From contig DAVZHW010000004.1 of NCBI GenBank assembly GCA_052273625.1, forward strand, positions 28,374 through 92,373: a stretch of DNA of 64,000 nucleotides, read 5' to 3'. Positions 1-8,761 of this stretch are shown here, piece by piece. The position numbers and the translations under genes are program-made. The first letter of the stretch is position 1, and every line of letters starts with the position of its first letter. A model generated the notes under the pieces. That model was not told the origin of the DNA. It saw only the letters and a list, made by a program, of their open reading frames with translations, and searched no databases. This DNA is from Fimenecus sp052273625. GTDB taxonomy: Bacteria > Bacillota > Clostridia > Oscillospirales > Acutalibacteraceae.

Positions 1-2600
1 TTGGATTTCGCAACCCCGTTACCAATCACAAGATTATCCACGACGGTACCCGCAGCTGCGCGAATCGTGCCGTCAGGCGTAACTATATCTTCGGCGGCGG
101 TAATTCTGAACTCTGCGCCCTTATTGTTTGCAAGTGCAAATACAGGCTGATAAACGCCGTTTTCCTCGGTGACAGAGCTAAATACCTCGCCGAGTTTCTT
201 GATATCGATCGTGCCTTTCTGCGCCATATCGGACTTGGAAATCATAACAACGGTAATGCCGCCGTCCTCTTGCATTGTTTCGGGCGTAACATCGAAGTAC
301 ACAGGCGTGCTGTCAAGCACATAGCCGTAAGGGGCTTTGACTTCGACCGCCGAATAGCCTTTACCGTAAGGTAATTTTTCGGGTGTGACGAGCTTGCCCT
401 CGCTGTCCGTATAGAAGGTGTCAACGGTCGTTGGTGTCGGATAAGTAAAGGACATTGTTATCAGATTGCCCGCAGGATCGTAAAGCTGTACGCCTGTGCC
501 GGCAAGCGGAATCGTTTTGCCCGTTTCAGCGTCCGTCTTGGTGAATTTCAAATAGCTCTCGAAGGTGGCGTTGTTGATGATGTAGCGGTAGGTCTCGCCG
601 TGTTCATTGATGACCACATAAAAGTCAGGAATGAACGCCGTGCCCTCGTTGCCTTTGGTCTGATGCACCGTGTAAATGCCGTAGGGCAGTTTTTTTGATT
701 GGTCAAAGCCGTAATCGTCTGTGACCATCAAATCCCTTTCGCGGTCATTTGCGGCGGCGTAAGAGCCAACCGACTTCAAGTACACTTCAAATTCTGCGCC
801 GACTTCGGGTGTTTCGATTTGCGTATCTCCATTGTCGTTATGCTTGATGATAGCGATTTGTCCGAGTTTGACATCTTCGGTCACAGTCATAGAAATGGGG
901 TTATGTTCGATTGTGAAATTGCCGGGTTCTGCGCCGATGTGGTGTACTGTTTCATCAAGCAGATACCCCTCAGAGGGTGTCAGTTCCTTGAGCGTCCAAT
1001 TTTCGCCGCAAATGTATTCGCGCGAAGTAAAAGAGCCGTTTTCGTCGGTCGTGTAGGTGTCCACAAGCGTGTCGCCGTCATAAATGCCGTATACGGCATT
1101 TTTTAAAGTGGCGTCACCTTGTGCTGTGCCCGTTATGCTGTCCTGTTTTTGAACGGTTACAGTGAATTTTTTGAGGATATTTTCAAAATAAGTGTTTGTA
1201 ACCGCGTTCCACGCAATGTTTGTTGTTTGACTGTCGGGAATGATATATTGAATTCCCGTATCGATTTCTTCGAGTGTGTAGCCCGAACCAATTAGAATAT
1301 TGTCAAAGTGCGCCTTACCTGTGCTGTCGGTAACCGCATAGGTATCGACCGCAAGCCCGCTGTCGGAAGGTCCAAACAAATGGAAACGGTGTCCTTCAAG
1401 AATACCGTCCTCGGCGGTTTTGGTCACAACCAAAGAGCCGCGTTTGAGAGTGTTGTTAAAGGTGACCGTCGTGGTCTGTCCCGGAAGCACGGTCACAGTC
1501 TGTGCTGTTTGCGGGACATAGTAGCCATTGACCATTTCTGTTACGGTATATGTACCCGCAATCAAGCCCTCAGCGGTAATTGTGCCATCTGCACCCGTGC
1601 GGACATCTATTTCCACGCCGTTGCCGCTGATGTGCAGCGGGACATTTTCGATTTTGCCGTCCTCGGCGGTTTTGACAATCCGAATGTTGCCGACGGATTC
1701 AGTTTCAAGGCTGAAATATGCGTTGACAGGATCTTTTAAGTCGAGTGCAACAGCGGTGGTTTGGTCAGAGCCGACTGCGTAGCCTGCACATATTGCCGGC
1801 AAAGAGGTAACATAAGAGTTGCTTGTTCTTTCGCCCGATACCGTTACGCTGTCTAAAATGCGGTCGGTGCTTATGTACAACGTGTTGCCTGATTTCGTGA
1901 AGTCCACACCGCTGCAATAGAAGCTGTATCCGGACAAAACGCCGTTGCCGTCCGTTACGCTGCCCTCATATTTACCGGAAGAAGAATTATATTTAAGAGT
2001 GATTTCACTTGTTGCTAAATCAAGCCTTTTCGTCGCAAAACTCGGAACGGTATAATGTGACAGGATTTGGGTTTTGATATTTCCGTAAACCGCTTTGCAA
2101 GCTGTTTTATTAGAAGCGGAAGTGTTTCCGCCAAACGCACAATTAAGAAATGCGTCTTCCTGTGCCGTATTAAAATATCCTTGAACCAATGCCCAAATGA
2201 CACCCTGTGTTGCCACATATTCCGTCTGCCACGTATAGCCATATTTTGTGTTACCGTCAAAGCCATATAGGAAAGCTGCGGTAATTTTCTTTTGCGTGTC
2301 TTGGGATAGTGAAGTGAAGGTCTTTTGGATTGTTTTATTACCATTTGTAAAATGTTCATTTGGCTCAACGCAATATGCAGGTCTGCCGTTGCTTGTGTGC
2401 AGATACTGATGTTGTCCGTATTTGTTCGTGCCGAAACCCGAATTTTTAAAGGAATAGTAAAAGCCGGTAATCCATTCTTTTGCACCGCTTACCTTAACCG
2501 TTTCGCCGATGCTTAAAGCGGAAACCGCTACCGACAAAGGAGAGAAAAGTATTAACACGGTAAGAATAATTGCTAAAAATCTACTTGCTTGTTTTTTCAT
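1..2600 (-). CDS. Secreted multi-CnaB (SpaA-like) adhesin with thioester TQXA-like head, 3' end outside window
   Basis: An open frame starts at ATG 2598-2600 behind an AGAAAGGA ribosome site and runs through about 866 codons to the window edge without a stop. It begins with a Sec signal peptide (MKKQASRFLAIILTVLILF). A thioester-type domain follows: the motif AYCVEP has its Cys near residue 77 and TQGVIW has its Gln near residue 132, a variant of the TQXA motif whose Cys and Gln form an internal thioester in host-binding pilus tips. At least six CnaB/prealbumin repeats follow, starting near residues 300, 385, 477, 579, 680 and 795, with openings such as GSLVVTKTAEDG and LKFTKTDAETG. The sortase signal would lie outside the window. 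A role in attachment to host or mating partner is inferred. Confidence 0.85.
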   Translation of the reverse strand, partial: MKKQASRFLAIILTVLILFSPLSVAVSALSIGETVKVSGAKEWITGFYYSFKNSGFGTNKYGQHQYLHTSNGRPAYCVEPNEHFTNGNKTIQKTFTSLSQDTQKKITAAFLYGFDGNTKYGYTWQTEYVATQGVIWALVQGYFNTAQEDAFLNCAFGGNTSASNKTACKAVYGNIKTQILSHYTVPSFATKRLDLATSEITLKYNSSSGKYEGSVTDGNGVLSGYSFYCSGVDFTKSGNTLYISTDRILDSVTVSGERTSNSYVTSLPAICAGYAVGSDQTTAVALDLKDPVNAYFSLETESVGNIRIVKTAEDGKIENVPLHISGNGVEIDVRTGADGTITAEGLIAGTYTVTEMVNGYYVPQTAQTVTVLPGQTTTVTFNNTLKRGSLVVTKTAEDGILEGHRFHLFGPSDSGLAVDTYAVTDSTGKAHFDNILIGSGYTLEEIDTGIQYIIPDSQTTNIAWNAVTNTYFENILKKFTVTVQKQDSITGTAQGDATLKNAVYGIYDGDTLVDTYTTDENGSFTSREYICGENWTLKELTPSEGYLLDETVHHIGAEPGNFTIEHNPISMTVTEDVKLGQIAIIKHNDNGDTQIETPEVGAEFEVYLKSVGSYAAANDRERDLMVTDDYGFDQSKKLPYGIYTVHQTKGNEGTAFIPDFYVVINEHGETYRYIINNATFESYLKFTKTDAETGKTIPLAGTGVQLYDPAGNLITMSFTYPTPTTVDTFYTDSEGKLVTPEKLPYGKGYSAVEVKAPYGYVLDSTPVYFDVTPETMQEDGGITVVMISKSDMAQKGTIDIKKLGEVFSSVTEENGVYQPVFALANNKGAEFRITAAEDIVTPDGTIRAAAGTVVDNLVIGNGVAKS

Positions 2601-2657
2601 TTTTTAATTTCCTTTCTTGTTTGTTATATATGTGAACGCCCTATCGGACGAATAAGA

Positions 2658-2690
2658 GTAAAAAAAGAGACTTGTTTTTACAAGTCTCTT
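2658..2690 (-). terminator. Intrinsic terminator of the 2718-3458 gene
   Basis: A perfect 10-bp stem (AAGAGACTTG/CAAGTCTCTT, 2665-2674 with 2681-2690) has a 6-nt loop. On the minus strand it is followed by a run of T, so it ends transcription coming from 3458. Confidence 0.85.
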
Positions 2691-2717
2691 GTGTTTGTTT
2701 ATTTAATTCTTTATAAA

Positions 2718-3458
2718 TTAATATACGACATAAATTTCCCAAGCGGGTTCTCCATAAGTGCCAGAGCACGTTTGGGCAACAATATTGATGCCAATTACAT
2801 TTTCCGGGAAATATCCAACTTCGTTAAGAACATCGTTGTAGTTCCATTCGATTTCTTCTTTAAGATGGGATTTAACTTTTGAAACTGCCTTATCTCCCGC
2901 CCACGAATACCAGCTTGTATTTGCGGGATTGTTCCAAGAAGTTCCTTGCGTAGTCATACTTTCGTTTATTCTAAAGCCTTTGTTTACTGCATATTGCTTA
3001 ATCTCCGTAACAACGGCATCGACCTCTGCTTGTGTCCATACGTGTTCAGTCTGCTGTGGTGGAGTTGTTACCGTCTCTTGTTTAGGCTTTGTATTGCCCT
3101 TGCTTCCGATTGACTTTTGAGTCGGCTTTTCTTTTGCAGAACTGCTCTTATTTGATGAGCTGCTTTTGTTTGTGTTCGGAGGACTGACCTTTGAAGGTTC
3201 TGTGGCTTCCGCTGTTATAGGTTCAGTTGTTTCCGGTTCGGTTGCTTCGGTCTCCGGCTCAGTTTCATTTTCCGTTACCGTTTCCGGTTCGGCCGAAGCA
3301 GTTTGTTCGCTGATTGTCGCTTTTTTTATGTTGCTGTTGTGTACGCCTATCGGAACTGAAACGGATACAGCAATAACAAGAATTAAACCGATAACCGAAC
3401 AAAGAACGGTGTTTCTGAATTTCTTGTCTGATTTGAATTTTTCTAAATTCATCTTCAT
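2718..3458 (-). CDS. Membrane-anchored protein with low-complexity Ser/Thr/Glu stalk, function unknown
   Basis: This 246-aa protein has a short basic N-terminus and one transmembrane helix at about residues 15-37. A long low-complexity stalk follows (EPETEATEPETTEP, then Ser/Lys/Asn-rich, about residues 45-130). The last 110 residues form a small extracellular domain rich in Trp and Tyr. The topology suggests a surface-displayed protein. It has a GGAGG ribosome site, its own promoter upstream and a terminator directly downstream, so it appears to be a single-gene unit within the element. I do not recognise the C-terminal domain. Confidence 0.75.
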   Translation of the reverse strand: MKMNLEKFKSDKKFRNTVLCSVIGLILVIAVSVSVPIGVHNSNIKKATISEQTASAEPETVTENETEPETEATEPETTEPITAEATEPSKVSPPNTNKSSSSNKSSSAKEKPTQKSIGSKGNTKPKQETVTTPPQQTEHVWTQAEVDAVVTEIKQYAVNKGFRINESMTTQGTSWNNPANTSWYSWAGDKAVSKVKSHLKEEIEWNYNDVLNEVGYFPENVIGINIVAQTCSGTYGEPAWEIYVVY

Positions 3459-3508
3459 AGATATTTACCTCCGTATGTTTGTCGATGATGTGTTTGTCAT
3501 CTGTAATT

Positions 3509-3537
3509 ATATTATCACGCTTTTTTTGTATATACAA
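3509..3537 (-). promoter_or_regulatory. Sigma-A-like promoter for the 2718-3458 gene
   Basis: On the minus strand a -35 TTGTAT (3532-3537) and a -10 TAATAT (3509-3514) are separated by 17 bp, about 55 bp upstream of the ATG at 3458. Confidence 0.6.
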
Positions 3538-3550
3538 ATGTGCGAATTGT

Positions 3551-4546
3551 TCAAGCGTAATCGTGTTTGACGAGTTGGTTGAAGTAGGTGTCGCTTCCGT
3601 GTTGGGAGCAATACAATGATGTCAATATGTAAGACTGCATATTCTTAATTGCTGTTTTCGATTCGGAGAGGCACATATCAACATAGGATACGTTTTCCTC
3701 GTCTAATTTTAGCAATACGCTTTTTACTGCTTCCTGCGGAATGTCTTGACCTTTGATTTTTATGTATGGCTTGTTGCTTGTTACGGCATCCACCATCACT
3801 TGAACACACAAGTCTAAAAAATCACGGCTTATTTCTTTCTGTTCGGTCAATAAGTCATAAGAGATATTTTGCTTTATGATTTCTTCATAGGCTTTTCGTT
3901 CTTCATAAAGCGTTTGTGCTTCTTCCATCTCATCAATCGAGTTTTCTTTTGGCTCTCTACATAACTTACTACTATATGTAGATTGATAAGGATAGTTATT
4001 TATATTATTAGTATCTTTATTATTTAAGTATTTTATTGTGTTGGATTTTCCTATATAGGGTTTTCCTATGTTGGAAAATCCAATCTGGCTATTTTCGATT
4101 TTTCCAATGTGGTTGTTTTTATCCACGTCGGATTTTCCAATGTGGCTGTTTTTATCCACATCGGATTTTCCAATGTGGCTTTCTTCATTATATATTATAT
4201 TCAAATTTTCGTCAATTTCTGTCTCAGAAGTAACATTTTCTGTTACTGCTTGTTCGTAAATTGTGTACTCGGTACACAAGAGCTGACCGAGATTGTTACG
4301 GGAGCGAGAGCGTCGCAAATATCCTGCTTTTTCAAGTTCTTGAATACCTGAACGAACCGAATCGACACCGTCGCCGCTGAGTGATACCAGTCCTTTTAAT
4401 GTCATATCCCATTCGGGCGGTAATGACAAAATCAAGGTCAATAAGCCTTTTGCTTTAAGGGAAAGTTTTCTGTCCTGTAAATGATGATTAGAGATTGTTG
4501 TGTAGTTTCTGTTTTTTTCTACACGGAAAACTGTTGTCGTTGCCAT
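3551..4546 (-). CDS. Replication initiator protein (RepA/DUF6017-like, winged helix N-terminus)
   Basis: This 331-aa protein starts with a winged-helix region (about residues 5-110; YTTISNHHLQDRKLSLKAKG, then LVSLSGDGVDSVRSGIQELEKAGYL). That start is characteristic of replication initiator / DnaD-like proteins on Clostridia plasmids and ICEs. A central linker contains IGKS units repeated in tandem. The C-terminal part (about residues 235-331, ending in YILTSLYCSQHG) matches what I know as DUF6017. It probably binds the element's origin and starts its replication. It lies at the end of the parA-parB transcription unit, as expected for a replication/partition module. Confidence 0.8.
   Translation of the reverse strand: MATTTVFRVEKNRNYTTISNHHLQDRKLSLKAKGLLTLILSLPPEWDMTLKGLVSLSGDGVDSVRSGIQELEKAGYLRRSRSRNNLGQLLCTEYTIYEQAVTENVTSETEIDENLNIIYNEESHIGKSDVDKNSHIGKSDVDKNNHIGKIENSQIGFSNIGKPYIGKSNTIKYLNNKDTNNINNYPYQSTYSSKLCREPKENSIDEMEEAQTLYEERKAYEEIIKQNISYDLLTEQKEISRDFLDLCVQVMVDAVTSNKPYIKIKGQDIPQEAVKSVLLKLDEENVSYVDMCLSESKTAIKNMQSYILTSLYCSQHGSDTYFNQLVKHDYA
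4100..4180. repeat. 33-bp in-frame tandem repeat in the replication initiator gene
   Basis: Two nearly identical 33-bp units (4100-4132 and 4133-4165) plus a 15-bp partial unit encode the 11-residue period SHIGKSDVDKN. Further degenerate IGKS/IGFS/IGKP units follow in the protein. The repeat lies in the linker between the winged helix and the C-terminal domain. Plasmid initiator genes sometimes carry origin repeats internally, so this could be an iteron-like site, but that is inference. Confidence 0.8.
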
Positions 4547-4568
4547 TTTAACAGTCCTTTCTTAAAGT

Positions 4569-5846
4569 TTATTTTTGATGGATAGTTCGAGAAGATTTTT
4601 GAGTATCAGCATATTTCTGATATTTAATCTGTCCGTTGCCAAACAAGATGTTTGGATATTCCGTTCCTGCGAGCTGCTGCCATTCGTCTGAATAGTCTTT
4701 TAGTAATGCCTTCATTTGCTTGCACCACTCGGATAGAACACTCCTTTGAACTCCGCCGGAAGTAACATCCATTTCCACATCTGATGAGGCAGGAAGATAA
4801 ACTCTGCTTTCTGCTTTACTTAATTGCGTGGATACTGTTTTGATTTGGTCTGCAAGAACAGTTAATCTTGTATCACGGGCAAGCTGCTTTGTGATATAAG
4901 ATTGTAAATTTGAGCAGGTAACCGGATAGGTCTGCCAAAGGTTTTCGTGCCGAATGGAAGCTGACATCCAACCGGTTATTTTATTAAACGGAATAGCGTA
5001 TGCACGAGATAAGGTATAGCAGGTGTCAAGGCAATTCATCATTGCGTCATTCAAGTTGTTTTCACGCTGAAAGAGTGCGAGCTGACCGTTTTGCTTGTCT
5101 GTTGTTATTTCACGGACAAAATTTCGGGAATGAGCCGATACAGACTCATAATCAAAAAAACCTTCGCCTTTGCGGTATAACTCTTGAATTAAGTGCGTAT
5201 CGTGCGTTTGACGGACAGAAAAGTAGTTCGGAAGCAGGTCGAGAAATTGGTCGGGAAGAACATCATCCGAAAAGCCGTAAAAAGCATTTTCTTTTTCTAT
5301 CGTGTTTGTAATTCCCGATAAGTGTTCTATACGCAAGCAGGTTGCCATTGCACTATCGTTATATCTGACACGCTCGCCGTCCCATATATTGCCGATTTCG
5401 CCACCGTAAGCACCTAATCCACGGTCGTTGATGTCATTGATGAACTTGATAGCCGTACCGCCCTGTATTCGCCATTCTGATAGGTTTTTGTTGTAATCGT
5501 CAATCAGAATACAGTCTGCACTTATTTCGGGAATGATACTGCTCTTGTCAGCTCCGGCTGGAACGAACAGCATATTTTCATCTGATAGCTGTGGAAGATA
5601 CCTATGCAACCATTCTCGCTTTTCGCCTTCGACAAAAGGCGGTTCGGTATCTAAAACTGCCGAGATAATAAAAAACTCTGTATCGGCGTTACGGTCAATA
5701 CAGAGAGAAATCGCTTTAACAAATTCTTCAAAAGGTTGCAAGTTTGCATAAAAACCTTTTTCCCACATTTGTTCAATATATTTATGCTCGGCATCGTGGA
5801 AGCGACACAAAGTGCCGTCCATATCAATATAAATTCGTTTTGCCAT
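4569..5846 (-). CDS. HAD-like phosphatase domain protein of the mobile element
   Basis: This 425-aa protein opens with the HAD nucleophile motif YIDMDGTLCRF (DxDGT). Later HAD features include FFIISAVLD and the acidic ILIDDYNKN, as in 5'(3')-deoxyribonucleotidase-like proteins (about residues 1-160). The C-terminal 250 residues are not a known enzyme to me and look like the extra domain seen in mobile-element copies. It starts 5 bp after the upstream small gene, with an AGGAGG site. A nucleotide or phosphate hydrolase role is suggested by the motifs only; the substrate is unknown. Confidence 0.7.
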   Translation of the reverse strand: MAKRIYIDMDGTLCRFHDAEHKYIEQMWEKGFYANLQPFEEFVKAISLCIDRNADTEFFIISAVLDTEPPFVEGEKREWLHRYLPQLSDENMLFVPAGADKSSIIPEISADCILIDDYNKNLSEWRIQGGTAIKFINDINDRGLGAYGGEIGNIWDGERVRYNDSAMATCLRIEHLSGITNTIEKENAFYGFSDDVLPDQFLDLLPNYFSVRQTHDTHLIQELYRKGEGFFDYESVSAHSRNFVREITTDKQNGQLALFQRENNLNDAMMNCLDTCYTLSRAYAIPFNKITGWMSASIRHENLWQTYPVTCSNLQSYITKQLARDTRLTVLADQIKTVSTQLSKAESRVYLPASSDVEMDVTSGGVQRSVLSEWCKQMKALLKDYSDEWQQLAGTEYPNILFGNGQIKYQKYADTQKSSRTIHQK

Positions 5847-5850
5847 TGTG

Positions 5851-6054
5851 TTATTCCTCCTGTGAAGTCAGGAACGCAATAAGGGTATTTGCTTTAACAG
5901 CTTTTTGCAATTCGATTATGCCTTTCATTTCACGCAAATCTCTGCAAAAGTCCACCATATCTTCTGCTGTGATTGTTGATATGGCTTTTTCGTCGGTATA
6001 ACCGGCTTCGATTGTTTTACGCAATATATTAAGATTGCGGTTATTCATCTTCAT
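5851..6054 (-). CDS. Small hypothetical protein of the element, 67 aa
   Basis: I chose the ATG at 6054 because GGAGG sits 7 nt upstream, inside the end of the preceding gene, and the two genes overlap by 14 bp. The protein (MKMNNRNLNILRK...) is predicted to be helical and charged with no membrane segment. Its position in a tightly packed unit supports it being real. Function unknown. Confidence 0.6.
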   Translation of the reverse strand: MKMNNRNLNILRKTIEAGYTDEKAISTITAEDMVDFCRDLREMKGIIELQKAVKANTLIAFLTSQEE

Positions 6055-6370
6055 AGGGTTCGCCTCCAATGTAAAATGCAGTGCTGGCACAGACGCTTTG
6101 TGTCTCTCTTTTGGCTATTGCTTCTGCTCCGAATAATTCAGAGAGAACGTTCTCAAAACGCTCTGTAACTCTTTTGTGTGTTTGCAAGAATTCTTCTTGT
6201 ATTTCACGCAGTTGAGCTTCAACATCGGGGGAGGTGTCTATTCCTGCCGCTATTAAGGTGTTGAGAATGTCTGCATCAGCTGTCAGCTTGCTACCTGTAA
6301 CAGATAAGCTGAGTGAAAATATAGGGATTTCTTCGTTATCGTTTTTTTGGATAGGATTAAATTTATTCAT
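6041..6370 (-). CDS. Small hypothetical protein of the element, 109 aa
   Basis: It has an AAAGGAG ribosome site before ATG 6370 and lies 12 bp after the upstream gene. The sequence is acidic with a helical middle (EAQLREIQEEFLQTHKRVTE), and no signal or membrane segment is visible. I do not recognise a family. Confidence 0.65.
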   Translation of the reverse strand: MNKFNPIQKNDNEEIPIFSLSLSVTGSKLTADADILNTLIAAGIDTSPDVEAQLREIQEEFLQTHKRVTERFENVLSELFGAEAIAKRETQSVCASTAFYIGGEPYEDE

Positions 6371-6382
6371 TTGCTTTCTCCT

Positions 6383-6907
6383 TTATATACAGGGGTCTGA
6401 TTTTGTTTTACTTTTCGATTTCTTCGGCATTCCGTTTTCGTCATATTTTTTCGGGTCCACAAGAGGATTGTCCCAGCCTAATATTGCACCTGCAAGCATT
6501 GCTCTTTCTTCGGCTCTTGAAACACCGAGCTGACTGTTGAGAGCGTTGGCAAGGGCACGAACATTATGGCGACTTGCTAAACTTATGTCAATCGGACTGT
6601 ATCCTTTTTTGCTTCTGTGAAGAAATGCAAATTCCTCTGAAGGACCGATAACCGTGTAACAATATTCCGGAACATTCAAAGGTATGTACAAATGACAACC
6701 GCCACCTAAGTTCCCATTCTCCTTAAATTGTTTGATTAAGTTAGGGTTGGTGTAAACATCTGAACAATTTAATGTTCCCGGATGAACATCGGGATATAAC
6801 CTTCTGAATTCTTTTATTGCAGCAATTTTGTTCAGGGCGTTAATTATTATATAACCACCTTGAAACGGGAACTGTTCCGATGTTCCGAAAGAAAATAATA
6901 CTTCCAT
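6383..6907 (-). CDS. Hypothetical protein of the element, 174 aa
   Basis: It has a GGAGG site before ATG 6907 and starts 14 bp after parB. The N-terminal half (FQGGYIIINALNKIAAIKEFRRLYPDVHPG) resembles the small accessory proteins coded next to parB on Clostridia plasmids. The C-terminus is Lys/Ser-rich (PKKSKSKTKSD), possibly nucleic-acid binding. Function unknown. Confidence 0.65.
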   Translation of the reverse strand: MEVLFSFGTSEQFPFQGGYIIINALNKIAAIKEFRRLYPDVHPGTLNCSDVYTNPNLIKQFKENGNLGGGCHLYIPLNVPEYCYTVIGPSEEFAFLHRSKKGYSPIDISLASRHNVRALANALNSQLGVSRAEERAMLAGAILGWDNPLVDPKKYDENGMPKKSKSKTKSDPCI

Positions 6908-6921
6908 ATTCTAACCTCCGA

Positions 6922-7917
6922 TTAGTAGATTATTTCTTTTCCGTCTTTTTTATAAGACGCTTTTCGTTCTTTTGCTTTTTGATAAAAATCAAGAGCCTTA
7001 AAGATACCTTTTTCAATTTCTTCGGCACTTGTGTTAGGCGGAAAGTAACGACTAAATCTGTTAATCGGTATCTTGCTGCTTGGCTTTTGATTTGGCTTTT
7101 CTTGAGCAAGAAGGTCATATATCCCTTGAGAATTTAAGATACCTTTGTTTTGCATTTCACGCAGCTGTATAGCTTGGGCGTGAGAGGGGGTAGAAAGTGT
7201 GTCTTGCATAAAATCAAGAACAATTTTTTGATTTTCAGGAGATAAATATGACAATTCAACAGCCGGACGCATTGCCATAGACAGGGCTTCTGCTTCTATT
7301 GGCTTTTCGACTGAATTATCAACCATTTGTAGCAGTTCGGGAATGAGATAGGTCAGGCGGACATAACGTTGAATTTGAGTATTGCTGTCTTGACTTTCAG
7401 CTGCTAAAAGTTCCCTTGATTTACCCACAAAAGAATTGTGTCCCGCTGGGACTCCATTTTCAATGCTTGGTCTGCCTGCTTGTCTTTTCATCGCTTCTAA
7501 CTTCATTCTATATGAGTATGCTTTCTCGCTCGGAAGAATGTATGGGCGATGTGCGTTACTGTCAACCATTAATATTGTAGCTTGAATATCATCTAAATCT
7601 CTGACAATGCAGGGAAGTGAAGTTAGCCCGGCACGAATAGCGGCGTGTTTTCGTCTGTGTCCTGCTACCATTTCGTATCGACCGTTTTCTTTCGGACGAA
7701 CAATGCACGGCATTATAACTCCGTTTTTTCGGATAGAGTCAACCAACTCGTCCATATCTTGATTATCTCGGACTTTGAAGGGATGTTGTTGAAAGCCGTC
7801 AATCTCATTGCAGTCGATTGTAACAATGCGTTCCTGCTGTGAGCTTTGGCGTTCTTCCTCAGTTGAAAACAATTCATCTAATGGGTTGCTTATGTTGATT
7901 TTTGGCAATTCCTTCAT
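6922..7917 (-). CDS. parB: ParB/Spo0J-family partition protein
   Basis: This 331-aa protein carries the ParB N-terminal CTPase/nuclease-fold domain at about residues 30-125, with MDELVDSIRKNGVIMPCIVRP and the signature box MVAGHRRKHAA. A helix-turn-helix region follows at about residues 150-230. It binds parS-like sites and works with ParA to segregate the element. It starts inside the end of parA (44-bp overlap) with AAAGGAGG before its ATG, so the two are translationally linked. No obvious parS cluster was picked out by eye. Confidence 0.9.
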   Translation of the reverse strand: MKELPKINISNPLDELFSTEEERQSSQQERIVTIDCNEIDGFQQHPFKVRDNQDMDELVDSIRKNGVIMPCIVRPKENGRYEMVAGHRRKHAAIRAGLTSLPCIVRDLDDIQATILMVDSNAHRPYILPSEKAYSYRMKLEAMKRQAGRPSIENGVPAGHNSFVGKSRELLAAESQDSNTQIQRYVRLTYLIPELLQMVDNSVEKPIEAEALSMAMRPAVELSYLSPENQKIVLDFMQDTLSTPSHAQAIQLREMQNKGILNSQGIYDLLAQEKPNQKPSSKIPINRFSRYFPPNTSAEEIEKGIFKALDFYQKAKERKASYKKDGKEIIY

Positions 7918-8698
7918 TGCTATTTAACACCTCCTTTGCGAGTAGAGTGTATGCTCGTGCTGATTCAGAGCTTGGAGCATATGACATTGGACTTTGTCCG
8001 TAGAGTGAAGCTTCTGCCGTCTTAACACATCGTGGAATTTCCGTATGAAAAACCTTAATTTGATTTCCAAAAGCGTTTCGTACTTCGGAAGAAATATGCT
8101 TCGAGAGGTTTGTGCGTTGGTCTGTCATTGTTATCAGAATTCCGTCGATAGACAGCTCAGGGTTAAGTTGACGTTTAGCTGTTTGGATTGTGTGTAACAA
8201 ATCAGATAGACCATCTGTTGCATACGGTTCGGCTTGTACCGGAATTATTAAACTATTTGCTGCGACTAATGTGTTAATTGTAAACAGGTTAAGAGCCGGG
8301 TTACTGTCAATCAAAATGTAGTCATAATGTGATTTGAATTGGGACAACGCTCGTTTGAAAACGGTTTCTCTGCTTATAACGCTTGACAAGTGAATATCGA
8401 GTCCGGCGAGGTCGATATTAGCAGGGATTAAGTCAACATTTTCAGATGAAACGATGTATTCCTGAAAGTCTTTGGGTGTTTCGTTGAGTTCATCGAATAT
8501 CAAATCCTTTACAGAGTAACGATATTTAGAACGGTCACGATAACCTAACCCTTTAGTGAGGTTGCCTTGTGGGTCAAAATCAACTAACAAAACACGCTTT
8601 CCGTTCGCTGCTAACGAAATACCCAAGCAGCTTGTTGTTGCCGTTTTTCCGACGCCACCTTTTTGGTTGCATAACGCAATTGTTTTAGCTTCTTGCAT
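7874..8698 (-). CDS. parA: ParA-family partition ATPase
   Basis: This 274-aa protein has the deviant Walker A motif CNQKGGVGKTATTSCLG at residues 10-26. The Walker B-like YDYILIDSNPAL and the switch PVQAEPYATDGLSDL are also present. It is of ordinary length for plasmid ParA/Soj without an N-terminal DNA-binding extension. It provides the ATP-dependent motor of the ParAB system and is the first gene of the element's maintenance unit, 30-40 bp from the IS30 element. Confidence 0.93.
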   Translation of the reverse strand: MQEAKTIALCNQKGGVGKTATTSCLGISLAANGKRVLLVDFDPQGNLTKGLGYRDRSKYRYSVKDLIFDELNETPKDFQEYIVSSENVDLIPANIDLAGLDIHLSSVISRETVFKRALSQFKSHYDYILIDSNPALNLFTINTLVAANSLIIPVQAEPYATDGLSDLLHTIQTAKRQLNPELSIDGILITMTDQRTNLSKHISSEVRNAFGNQIKVFHTEIPRCVKTAEASLYGQSPMSYAPSSESARAYTLLAKEVLNSNEGIAKNQHKQPIR

Positions 8699-8729
8699 TT
8701 TGCTTTTTTGCTCCTTTCATTTTTTACAT

Positions 8730-8761
8730 AAAAAAAGAGCAACTACGAAATGTAATTGCTC
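8730..8761 (-). terminator. Terminator-like hairpin at the IS30 right end
   Basis: Imperfect arms GAGCAACTA / TAATTGCTC (8737-8745 and 8753-8761) are followed on the minus strand by seven Ts. The hairpin probably ends transposase transcription and overlaps the likely right inverted repeat of the IS. Confidence 0.6.

Noticed and set aside
699..1782. Plus-strand open frames opposite the adhesin gene
   Set aside because: They are shadows of the minus-strand CnaB frame, which is open throughout with clear domain motifs; they lack ribosome sites.
2015..2485. 156-codon minus-strand frame
   Set aside because: It is an alternative frame inside the thioester-domain part of the adhesin and has no family features.
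4036..4351. Plus-strand frames in the tandem-repeat region
   Set aside because: The repeats create open frames on the opposite strand; no starts with ribosome sites.
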